NCBI GenBank assembly: GCA_910587335.1
Contig: CAJUMG010000008.1
Location: 16,763 to 80,762, forward strand
Reading direction: 5' to 3'
Length of the DNA: 64,000 bases
Source of the DNA: an uncultured Oscillospiraceae bacterium
GTDB lineage: Bacteria; Bacillota; Clostridia; Oscillospirales; Ruminococcaceae
Part shown: piece by piece, positions 58,322 through 64,000 of the stretch
Layout: each line of letters opens with the position of its first letter
How positions within the stretch are numbered: the stretch's first letter is position 1
The notes under the pieces: generated by a model
Seen by the model: the letters and a program-made list of their open reading frames with translations, nothing else
What the model was told of the DNA's origin: nothing
Databases searched by the model: none
Made by a program: the position numbers and the translations under genes

Positions 58322-58350
58322 TTGACAAGGCCGGAACGCCGCGATACAAT
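58322..58350 (+). promoter_or_regulatory. Promoter of the orphan binding-protein gene
   Basis: TTGACA (58322-58327), 17 bp, TACAAT (58345-58350), 29 nt before the ATG; there is no room for a cobalamin riboswitch. Confidence 0.75.
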
Positions 58351-58379
58351 GAGAAAAAAGAAAAAAGATGGGGGATTTT

Positions 58380-59363
58380 ATGAAACAAAAACGCATTTTG
58401 CCTTTTCTGCTGGCGCTTTTGCTGGCTTTTGGGCTGACCGGCTGCGGCAAGGACGTGCCGGAAAGCTCCTCTAGCCTGCCGGAAGAGCCGCAGTCTTTGG
58501 AATATCCGGTTTCCATCGGGGACGAGACCATCTCGGAGCAGCCCGAGAAGGTGGTATCCCTTTCGCCGGCGCTGACCGAGCTTTGCTTTGACATGGGGTA
58601 CGGGTCCCAGCTTATCGGCGTAAGCGAGTTTTGCAGCTGGCCGGAGCAGGTGCAGAGCCTGCCCCGGATGGGCACCGCCCAAAACCCGGATCTGGACGCG
58701 ATTCGGGCGGCCGGGCCGGACCTGGTAATCACCCACACCCAGCTCTCGGAAAACAGTCTGATCGCCTTACAGCAGGCGGACATTTCGGTGGTGGTGCTCT
58801 CCAGCGCCCGGCAGCCGGAGCAGCTAAAAGATCTGTACACCGATTTGGGCCGTCTGTTTTCCGGAGAGCAGACCGGGTCTGAGGAGGGGATTGGCTTTTA
58901 TAATCAGCAGATGGGCCGGGTAGAGAGCATACAGGAAAAGGTGGACGCTTATGTCCGGGCGGGCGGAAAGCGGCTGTCGGCGGTATATCTGCGGATGCTG
59001 GACTTTACCGTTGCCACCGGGGACACCTTTGAAGGGGCCATGCTGGAGGCCATCGGCTTTGAAAACGAGGCGGGCTCTTACGGCAACTGGACCTATCCGG
59101 CGGATTTTATCAGTCAATACGCGCCGGACGTGATCTTCTGCAACGAGGATATTACCATTCCCATGCTGGAGCAAAACGCCCATTACAAGGGCTTGCAGGC
59201 CACTATCCACGACATTGTTTATTCTTACGATTTCACCGCCTTTGAGCGGCAGGGTGCGCGGATGTTCGACATATTGGAGGACATGGCCAAAAAGGCGTAT
59301 CCCGAGGCTTTTGCAGAGCCTTCTGCGCCGGAAAGCGACAGCTCGTCTCAGCCGGCAGAATAA
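58380..59363 (+). CDS. Orphan ABC substrate-binding lipoprotein, iron/cobalamin type
   Basis: This 327-residue protein starts MKQKRILPFLLALLLAFG with lipobox LTGC, then a Ser/Glu linker. The binding domain (peripla_BP_2/BtuF-like) shows PEKVVSLSPALTELCFDMGY, NPDLDAIRAAGPDLVIT and a C-terminal lobe with APDVIFCNED. Such proteins bind siderophores, haem or cobalamin. No permease or ATPase gene is near, so it must share a transporter elsewhere or act as a sensor. The tail is Ser/Pro/Glu-rich. Confidence 0.85.
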   Translation: MKQKRILPFLLALLLAFGLTGCGKDVPESSSSLPEEPQSLEYPVSIGDETISEQPEKVVSLSPALTELCFDMGYGSQLIGVSEFCSWPEQVQSLPRMGTAQNPDLDAIRAAGPDLVITHTQLSENSLIALQQADISVVVLSSARQPEQLKDLYTDLGRLFSGEQTGSEEGIGFYNQQMGRVESIQEKVDAYVRAGGKRLSAVYLRMLDFTVATGDTFEGAMLEAIGFENEAGSYGNWTYPADFISQYAPDVIFCNEDITIPMLEQNAHYKGLQATIHDIVYSYDFTAFERQGARMFDILEDMAKKAYPEAFAEPSAPESDSSSQPAE

Positions 59364-59429
59364 AGCCGCCTTTGGCTCTAGGCCGGACGACGATTATTTC
59401 GTCTAACCGGCCGCCTGGCAAATCACACA

Positions 59430-59469
59430 AAAATCTCTGCGGAAAAGGGCTTTCGCAGAGATTTTTTTT
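59430..59469 (+). terminator. Terminator of the orphan binding-protein gene
   Basis: AATCTCTGCG (59432-59441) pairs with CGCAGAGATT (59454-59463), followed by TTTTTT. Confidence 0.85.
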
Positions 59470-59519
59470 CAAATTTTCGGGGCTTTTTAAAGGTAAACGT
59501 TTTCTTTGAAAAATCCGCC

Positions 59520-59548
59520 TTGCCCCCTTAGCCCGCATATGCTAAAAT
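59520..59548 (+). promoter_or_regulatory. Promoter of the 59679 MATE gene
   Basis: TTGCCC (59520-59525), 17 bp, TAAAAT (59543-59548). Transcription should start near 59555, at the base of the structured leader. Confidence 0.6.
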
Positions 59549-59557
59549 AGGTGTGCT

Positions 59558-59637
59558 TTTGGCGCGGGGCCTTGTCCACCGCCGGCTGATGACGGCGCAA
59601 AAGGGACAGTATTGCCCTTTGCAGGCAGCGCGCCAAA
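59558..59637 (+). promoter_or_regulatory. Putative three-way-junction RNA leader of a MATE gene
   Basis: A closing stem TTTGGCGCG (59558-59566) / CGCGCCAAA (59629-59637) encloses CGCCG-N8-CGGCG (around 59580-59597) and GCAAAaGGG / CCCTTTGC (around 59597-59622). The fold begins within a few nt of the predicted transcript start and ends about 40 nt before the start codon. It resembles a riboswitch in layout but matches no class I can name. Confidence 0.5.
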
Positions 59638-59678
59638 CCCAATCTATTTGCCGTTTTCGCGGCGGGAGAGGCTGTATC

Positions 59679-61067
59679 ATGCACAATAGAAAAGAGGTAT
59701 CCCGGCAGATTTACCGGATGCTGATTCCCATGATTTTAGAAAACGTTCTGACCACCTCCGCTTCGCTGGTGACCACCGCCATGGTGGGCCGGCTTTCCGC
59801 GCTGGAGATTTCCGCCCAGGGGGTGGGCGGGCGGATTACCAACACCTATCTGTCCCTGTTCAAGGGTTTGGCCATCGGCGTAACGGTGGTGGCGGCGCTG
59901 TATTTTGGCGAGGGAAGGCGGGACAAATGCCGCCGGACGGTAGAGCAGGCCTTTGCCACCGCGATTCCTCTGGGGATGGTCATCACCGCTTTGGTGGCTC
60001 TGTTCCCCACCTGGTTTATCCACCTTTTCACCTCCGACGCGGACATTCTCTCCTACGCGGTGGGGTATCTGCGGATTCTGGCGGCGGGACTGCCCTTTGT
60101 GGCCATTACCTGCTTTGTCACCGCGGCATTCCAGTCCCAGGGCAACACCAAAACGCCCATGATGATCGCCGGAATTGTCAACGTGGTTAACATCGCTTTG
60201 GGATGGCTTTTGATCTTTGGCAATTTGGGACTGCCTGCCATGGGCCTGACCGGCGCGGGCATCGCGTTAGTCAGCGCCCAGATTGTGGGTGCGGGCATTG
60301 GCCTTGTCCTTTTGTATCACAAAAGGATCGGCCTGTTTCACGGCGCCCACCACGACAAAAAATTCTTCTCGCTGGAGAAAGGGTATCTGCGGGATATTTA
60401 CACCACCGGACTGCCCGCCTCCTGTGAAAATCTTCTGTGGCAGTTCGCCACCATTATCATCAGCCGGGTGATTCTCTCCTACGGCACCAACAGCTATGCC
60501 GCCTATCAGCTGGGATTACAGGCGGAGGGTGTATGCGATATGCTGTCGGTGGGCTTTATCACCGCCTCGACCACCCTGGCGGCCCGGGCTATCGGCCAGC
60601 GGGACAGCGAGCTTTACAAAATCTACTTCCGCCAGCTGATCCGCATTTCCATGACCATCAGCGTTTTCACCTGCGCGGTGTTATTTTTCTGTCCCCGTTT
60701 TTTGATGAGCCTTTTGACCGACAAGCAGGATCTGATCGAAATCGGCATGAAATACGTGTTCATCATGGGCTTTGCCCAGATCCCTCAGAACCTGTCGAAA
60801 ATCTTTAACGGCACCATTCGTTCGGCGGGACACAAATACACCCCCATGGTCATCTCCTTTACCGGCATCTGGCTGGTGCGGGTGGCGCTGTGCTGCCTGT
60901 CCGGCTGGGTGTTCCATTGGGATATCACCGCCTTATGGTGGGCTATCGCCCTGGATCAGACGGTGCGGGTTCTTTTGAGTATCCTCGTCTTCTGGAAAAA
61001 GCGGGTATACCACGCGGTGGAGAATCTGCCGCCCGTTCCAGAAGAGGAAGCGGCGGCAGAGGTTTAG
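59679..61067 (+). CDS. MATE family efflux transporter
   Basis: This 462-residue protein starts MHNRKEVSRQIYRMLIP after GGGAGAGG. MILENVLTTSASLVTTAMVGRLSALEISAQGVGGRI is the usual first half, and ASCENLLWQFATIIISRVILSYG begins the second. It is more like the general MATE branch than the protein at 41274. It pumps unknown cationic or aromatic compounds. The structured leader suggests control by a ligand. Confidence 0.88.
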   Translation: MHNRKEVSRQIYRMLIPMILENVLTTSASLVTTAMVGRLSALEISAQGVGGRITNTYLSLFKGLAIGVTVVAALYFGEGRRDKCRRTVEQAFATAIPLGMVITALVALFPTWFIHLFTSDADILSYAVGYLRILAAGLPFVAITCFVTAAFQSQGNTKTPMMIAGIVNVVNIALGWLLIFGNLGLPAMGLTGAGIALVSAQIVGAGIGLVLLYHKRIGLFHGAHHDKKFFSLEKGYLRDIYTTGLPASCENLLWQFATIIISRVILSYGTNSYAAYQLGLQAEGVCDMLSVGFITASTTLAARAIGQRDSELYKIYFRQLIRISMTISVFTCAVLFFCPRFLMSLLTDKQDLIEIGMKYVFIMGFAQIPQNLSKIFNGTIRSAGHKYTPMVISFTGIWLVRVALCCLSGWVFHWDITALWWAIALDQTVRVLLSILVFWKKRVYHAVENLPPVPEEEAAAEV

Positions 61068-61077
61068 GATTTATACA

Positions 61078-61113
61078 GGGTCCGGGCTTTCCGAGCCGGG
61101 CCTTTGTTTGTTA
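61078..61113 (+). terminator. Weak terminator between MATE and GNAT genes
   Basis: GGTCCGGGCT and AGCCGGGCC arms with TTTGTTTG following; it overlaps the region before the GNAT ribosome site. Confidence 0.5.
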
Positions 61114-61125
61114 AGGAGGAGCAGA

Positions 61126-61629
61126 ATGGAATTTCGGGCGGCGGCCCCGGCGGATCTGCCCCGGATCTGGCAAATGTACCGGCGGATCGTGGCAGACATG
61201 GACCGAAAGGGGATCGGCATTTGGAACGAGTATTACCCCTTTGCGTATTTTGAAGAGGACATCCAAAAAGGGGAGCTGTTTTTGCTTTTGGAGGGTGAAC
61301 AGCTCTGCGGGGCCTTTGTCCTGACCGGGCAGGCTGACGGACAGTCGGCGGTGGAATGGGCCGATCCGGCGGCCAAGGCGTTGTATCTGGACCGGCTGGG
61401 GATTGATCCCGGCTGTTCCGGTCGGGGGATCGGAGGGCAGGCGCTTGTTTTCGCCATGGACCTTGCCCGGCAAAAGGGCGCGGCCTGGCTGCGTCTGTTT
61501 GTGGTGGACCGCAATCGTCCCGCCAGGGGGCTGTACCAGAAAACAGGATTTTTCCAGGTTCCCGGGGTATTTGAGGAGGACGGGGGCGGCTGTATCCTGC
61601 ACGAATACGGATACGAAATCCGCCTATAG
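61126..61629 (+). CDS. GNAT family N-acetyltransferase
   Basis: This 167-residue protein starts MEFRAAAPADLPRIWQMY after TTAAGGAGGAGCAGA. The acetyl-CoA loop is in LGIDPGCSGRGIGGQALV and the C-terminal VVDRNRPARGLYQKTGFFQV completes the fold. The substrate is unknown. It follows the MATE gene with only a weak terminator between, so partial co-transcription is possible. Confidence 0.87.
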   Translation: MEFRAAAPADLPRIWQMYRRIVADMDRKGIGIWNEYYPFAYFEEDIQKGELFLLLEGEQLCGAFVLTGQADGQSAVEWADPAAKALYLDRLGIDPGCSGRGIGGQALVFAMDLARQKGAAWLRLFVVDRNRPARGLYQKTGFFQVPGVFEEDGGGCILHEYGYEIRL

Positions 61630-61646
61630 CCAAGGTCGCCCAAAAC

Positions 61647-61697
61647 AAAAGCTGCAATCGGGGAAAAAGTCTTTTTTTCCGGGCTTGCGGCTTTTTT
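61647..61697 (+). terminator. Terminator of the GNAT gene overlapping the ilv promoter
   Basis: AAAAGCtGCAA...GGGGAAAAA pairs with TTTTTttCC...TTGCgGCTTTT in a long hairpin. Its 3' arm contains the -35 of the ilv promoter. Confidence 0.75.
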
Positions 61698-61713
61698 CAA
61701 TCCGCATTATAAT
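61685..61713 (+). promoter_or_regulatory. Promoter of ilvB-ilvN
   Basis: TTGCGG (61685-61690), 17 bp, TATAAT (61708-61713). The leader is about 40 nt, so a T-box or leader-peptide attenuator is absent. Confidence 0.7.
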
Positions 61714-61757
61714 AGGGAAGAAATATTCTGCCCAAAGGGCTAAAAGGAGGAAGGGCC

Positions 61758-63365
61758 ATGACAGGCGCACAGGCTGTGGTCACATCGCTGGAAAAGGAGG
61801 GGGTGACCACCGTATTCGGCTACCCCGGCGCGGCCATCTGCCCGGTATACGACTGTTTGGCCAAAAGCCCCATCTGCCACATTCTGGTCCGGCAGGAACA
61901 AAACGCCGGGCACGCGGCGGCGGCCTATGGGCGGATCAGCGGGCGGCCGGGGGTCTGCATTGCCACCTCCGGGCCCGGGGCGTTAAACCTATTGACCGCA
62001 CTGGCCACCGCCTATATGGATTCGGTTCCGCTGGTGGCCATCACCGGCCAGGTATCCAGCGAGCTTTTGGGCCGGGATGTGTTCCAGGAAGCGGACATCA
62101 CCGGCGCGGCGGAGCCTTTTACCAAGCACAGCTTTTTAGTGAAAAACGCCGCCGACCTTCCCCGGATTTTCAAGGAAGCGTTTTACCTGGCCAGCACCGG
62201 CCGGCCGGGTCCCGTTTTAATTGACCTGCCGGTGGACGTACAAAAGGGAGAGCTGGATTTTGCCTATCCGGAGGCGGTGTCCATTCGGGGATACAACCCC
62301 AGCACCCGGGCCAATCCCTTACAGCTGCGGCGGGTGGCCCAGGCGATCTCCCAAGCCAGGCGGCCGGTAATCTGTGCGGGGGGCGGGGTCTTCTCCGCCG
62401 GCGCGAAAGGACGGATGCGGGATTTTTCCGAAGGCTGCCAGATTCCGGTGGTGACCACCATGATGGGGCTGGGGCTGATGCCCTCGGACCATCCGCTGTA
62501 TTTTGGAATGCTCGGTTCCTTTGGGTGCAGCGCCGCCAACTACGCCATCCGCCATTCGGACCTGTTGATCCTCATCGGGGCACGGGCGGGAGACCGGGCC
62601 ATGGGCCAGCCGGGGGTGGTGGAAAAGCGCACCCGCATTGTCCACATCGACATTGACCCGGCGGAAATCCATAAAAATATGGAAGCGAGTATCCCGCTGG
62701 TGGCGGACGCCCATCTGGCGCTGGAGCAGCTGTGCGAATGCTGTGGCCCGCTGGATACCGGCAGGTGGCTGGCCGAGCTGCGGGAAAAGAAGGGAGCAGG
62801 CGCCTCCTTTTCCGACCGGGAGGGCTTTGTCAATCCCCACCGGCTGGTGGCGCATTTAAGCGGCCGGCTGGACGATGACGGCATTTATGTGGCGGACGTG
62901 GGGCTCAATCAGCTTTGGTCCGCCCGGTCGGCCCAAATCAGGGAAGGGCGCTTTTTGACCAGCGGCGGCATGGGGACCATGGGCTACGCGCTGCCTGCGG
63001 CCATGGGTGCGCGGCTTGCCTCCGACGCTGGGCAGGTGGTGGCGGTGATGGGGGACGGGGGATTTCAGATGTCCATGCAGGAGCTGGCGACCTTTGTCCA
63101 ACACGATATCCCGGTGAAGATGGTGGTCCTTCGAAACGACTGTCTGGGCCTGGTCCGGCAGATTCAAAAGCAGGAGTACGGCGGGCATTACGAGGCGGTG
63201 GAGCTGGGCGGCAGTCCCGATTTTGCCGCGCTGGCACAGGTTTACGGCATCGAGTCCATGACCATTTCGGATAACAGCCAGATCGAAGAGGCGGTGGAGG
63301 CGCTTTTGGCAGGGGAGCAAAGCTTTCTTTTGCAGTGTCTAATCTCGCCGGACGAGCCGGCCTAA
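61758..63365 (+). CDS. ilvB: Acetolactate synthase large subunit
   Basis: This 535-residue ThDP enzyme joins two pyruvates (or pyruvate and 2-oxobutyrate) in branched-chain amino acid synthesis. It starts MTGAQAVVTSLEKEGV after AAAGGAGGAAGGGCC. Glu47 in RQEQNAGHAAAAYGR activates ThDP; GGMGTMGYALPAAMGA and GDGGFQMSMQELATF ... NDCLGLV form the ThDP/Mg site. The middle FAD-like domain is present (ICAGGGVFSAGAK). It is slightly shorter than many IlvB proteins at the C-terminus. The paired small subunit follows, which supports the anabolic form. Confidence 0.93.
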   Translation: MTGAQAVVTSLEKEGVTTVFGYPGAAICPVYDCLAKSPICHILVRQEQNAGHAAAAYGRISGRPGVCIATSGPGALNLLTALATAYMDSVPLVAITGQVSSELLGRDVFQEADITGAAEPFTKHSFLVKNAADLPRIFKEAFYLASTGRPGPVLIDLPVDVQKGELDFAYPEAVSIRGYNPSTRANPLQLRRVAQAISQARRPVICAGGGVFSAGAKGRMRDFSEGCQIPVVTTMMGLGLMPSDHPLYFGMLGSFGCSAANYAIRHSDLLILIGARAGDRAMGQPGVVEKRTRIVHIDIDPAEIHKNMEASIPLVADAHLALEQLCECCGPLDTGRWLAELREKKGAGASFSDREGFVNPHRLVAHLSGRLDDDGIYVADVGLNQLWSARSAQIREGRFLTSGGMGTMGYALPAAMGARLASDAGQVVAVMGDGGFQMSMQELATFVQHDIPVKMVVLRNDCLGLVRQIQKQEYGGHYEAVELGGSPDFAALAQVYGIESMTISDNSQIEEAVEALLAGEQSFLLQCLISPDEPA

Positions 63366-63378
63366 AACAGATAAAAAA

Positions 63379-63397
63379 GCGCCGGCTCAGCCGGCTT
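63379..63397 (+). repeat. Short hairpin between ilvB and ilvN
   Basis: GCCGGC-tca-GCCGGC lies in the 54-bp gap. With no T-run it may tune expression of the two subunits rather than end transcription. Confidence 0.5.
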
Positions 63398-63419
63398 ATG
63401 ATAGAAGGAGGGCGGAAGG

Positions 63420-63914
63420 ATGAAGTATACCATGTCGGTTTTGGTGGAGAACCACGCGGGGGTTCTTTCCCGGATCACCGGCCTTTTCTCCCGCCGGGGA
63501 TTCAACATTGATTCGCTGGCGGTAGGGGTTACCGAGGACAAGACCGTCTCCCGCATGACCATTGTGGCGGAGGCGGACAGCTACACCATCGAGCAGCTGG
63601 AAAAGCAGCTAAACAAGGTGGTGGACGTAATTAAGGTGCGCACCATCCCCCAGGAGGATTTAATCAGCCGGGAGCTGATGCTGATTAAATGCAGCGCCGG
63701 GGGGCAAACCCGCAGCGAAATACTGGACATTGCCAAAATTATGAACGCCAAAATCGTGGATCTGACCAAATCCACCATGACGCTGGAAATTTGCGATCTT
63801 CCCCAGCGGCTGGATTTGCTAGAGGAGCTTTTAAAGACCTATAATATTCTGGAGGTTATGCGGACCGGCACCATCGCGCTGCAAAAGGGCGGGGCTGCTG
63901 TGGGCGTAAAATAA
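63420..63914 (+). CDS. ilvN: Acetolactate synthase small (regulatory) subunit
   Basis: This 164-residue protein starts MKYTMSVLVENHAGVLSRI after GAAGGAGGGCGGAAGG. An N-terminal ACT domain (GLFSRRGFNIDSLAVGVTED) binds valine for feedback control and the C-terminal ALS_ss_C domain contacts the catalytic subunit (RELMLIKCSAGGQTRSEI). Length is standard for the IlvH/IlvN small-subunit group. Confidence 0.93.
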   Translation: MKYTMSVLVENHAGVLSRITGLFSRRGFNIDSLAVGVTEDKTVSRMTIVAEADSYTIEQLEKQLNKVVDVIKVRTIPQEDLISRELMLIKCSAGGQTRSEILDIAKIMNAKIVDLTKSTMTLEICDLPQRLDLLEELLKTYNILEVMRTGTIALQKGGAAVGVK

Positions 63915-63965
63915 AAATTGGCGGATCATGGCTTCGCCTTAATGAAAAGAGAAGGAATACAAAGG

Positions 63966-64000
63966 ATGAAAAAGGTTTTAAAATTTTTATGCAGCCGGCT
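63966..64000 (+). CDS. Start of a further gene, cut by the window edge
   Basis: ATG at 63966 begins MKKVLKFLCSR, preceded by AGAAGGAATACAAAGG 52 bp after ilvN. The basic then hydrophobic beginning could be a signal peptide or membrane start. It does not look like the start of ilvC, the common next gene. Too little is visible for a call. Confidence 0.35.
   Translation, partial: MKKVLKFLCSR

Larger units (their letters stand above)
59364..59678. other. 315-bp spacer with terminator, promoter and structured leader
   Basis: It holds the binding-protein terminator (59430-59469), the MATE promoter (59520-59548) and a three-stem leader (59558-59637). No gene is seen. Confidence 0.65.

Noticed and set aside
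58212..58380. Cobalamin riboswitch before the BtuF-like protein gene
   Set aside because: The promoter is 29 nt from the start codon, leaving no room.
61630..61757. T-box or leader-peptide attenuator before ilvB
   Set aside because: The terminator there belongs to the GNAT gene and the ilv promoter overlaps its 3' arm, leaving a leader of about 40 nt.

Overview
The window reads as chromosomal DNA from a spore-forming, low-oxygen gut Firmicute, most likely of the Oscillospirales/Oscillospiraceae type. Support: a SpoVAF-like germination protein, a SpoIID-type enzyme, AgrC/AgrA-type quorum genes, a BlaI/M56 pair, a probable PPi-dependent phosphofructokinase, fructoselysine-kinase-like genes, moderately GC-rich coding DNA with strong AGGAGG ribosome sites, and AT-rich spacers with clear sigma-A promoters (TTGACA/TATAAT, 17 bp). 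I recognise no phage, integrase, transposase or CRISPR array. The species assignment is inference.

Layout. 1-13.3 kb: a truncated YfhO-type membrane protein, a CBM9-like protein, a SagB-type oxidoreductase, PFK, a lactonase-like hydrolase with a YfbR-like nucleotidase, then a 200-bp tandem structured repeat before a second YfhO gene and its glycosyltransferase, a Pro/Glu-rich envelope protein and a DMT transporter. 13.4-19.2 kb: a leftward unit of cysteine desulfurase, thiI and a 1140-residue protein joining a CinA-like region, a membrane helix, a sortase-B-like domain without its catalytic Cys and His, a serine-rich stalk and a SpoIID domain. 19.5-23.4 kb: a very strongly expressed sortase-type surface protein, a PRTase-like protein, a DUF4867 protein and MTA/SAH nucleosidase. 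23.5-29.5 kb: BlaI with an M56 sensor protease, a lipoprotein gene bracketed by a 133-bp direct repeat exactly 900 bp apart, and a Na/Pi cotransporter. 29.5-37.5 kb: AgrC/AgrA-type genes, small proteins, a SpoVAF-like protein with a forespore-type promoter, a HAD phosphatase, and MurT with a GatD-like partner that lacks both catalytic residues. 37.7-53 kb: MFS, asnA, GNAT, MATE, then a sensory block (hybrid kinase, solute-binding lipoprotein, chemoreceptor, EAL phosphodiesterase) ending beside a TCTG microsatellite. 53-64 kb: tRNA-Arg(CCT), three tandem fructoselysine-kinase-like genes, an MFS transporter, an orphan metal/cobalamin-type binding protein, a MATE pump with a structured leader, a GNAT and ilvB-ilvN.

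How the parts fit. The envelope theme is strong: YfhO/GT2 glycosylation, MurT/GatD-like, SpoIID fusion, surface protein, BlaI/M56 and SpoVAF-like. The best candidates for something undescribed are the CinA/pseudo-sortase/SpoIID fusion (13377-16799), the GatD homologue lacking catalytic Cys and His (35418-36143), and the tandem structured element with a compensatory base-pair change (7211-7607). The theme of enzymes kept as non-catalytic scaffolds recurs in the first two. Family assignments come from reading motifs by eye; no searches were run.
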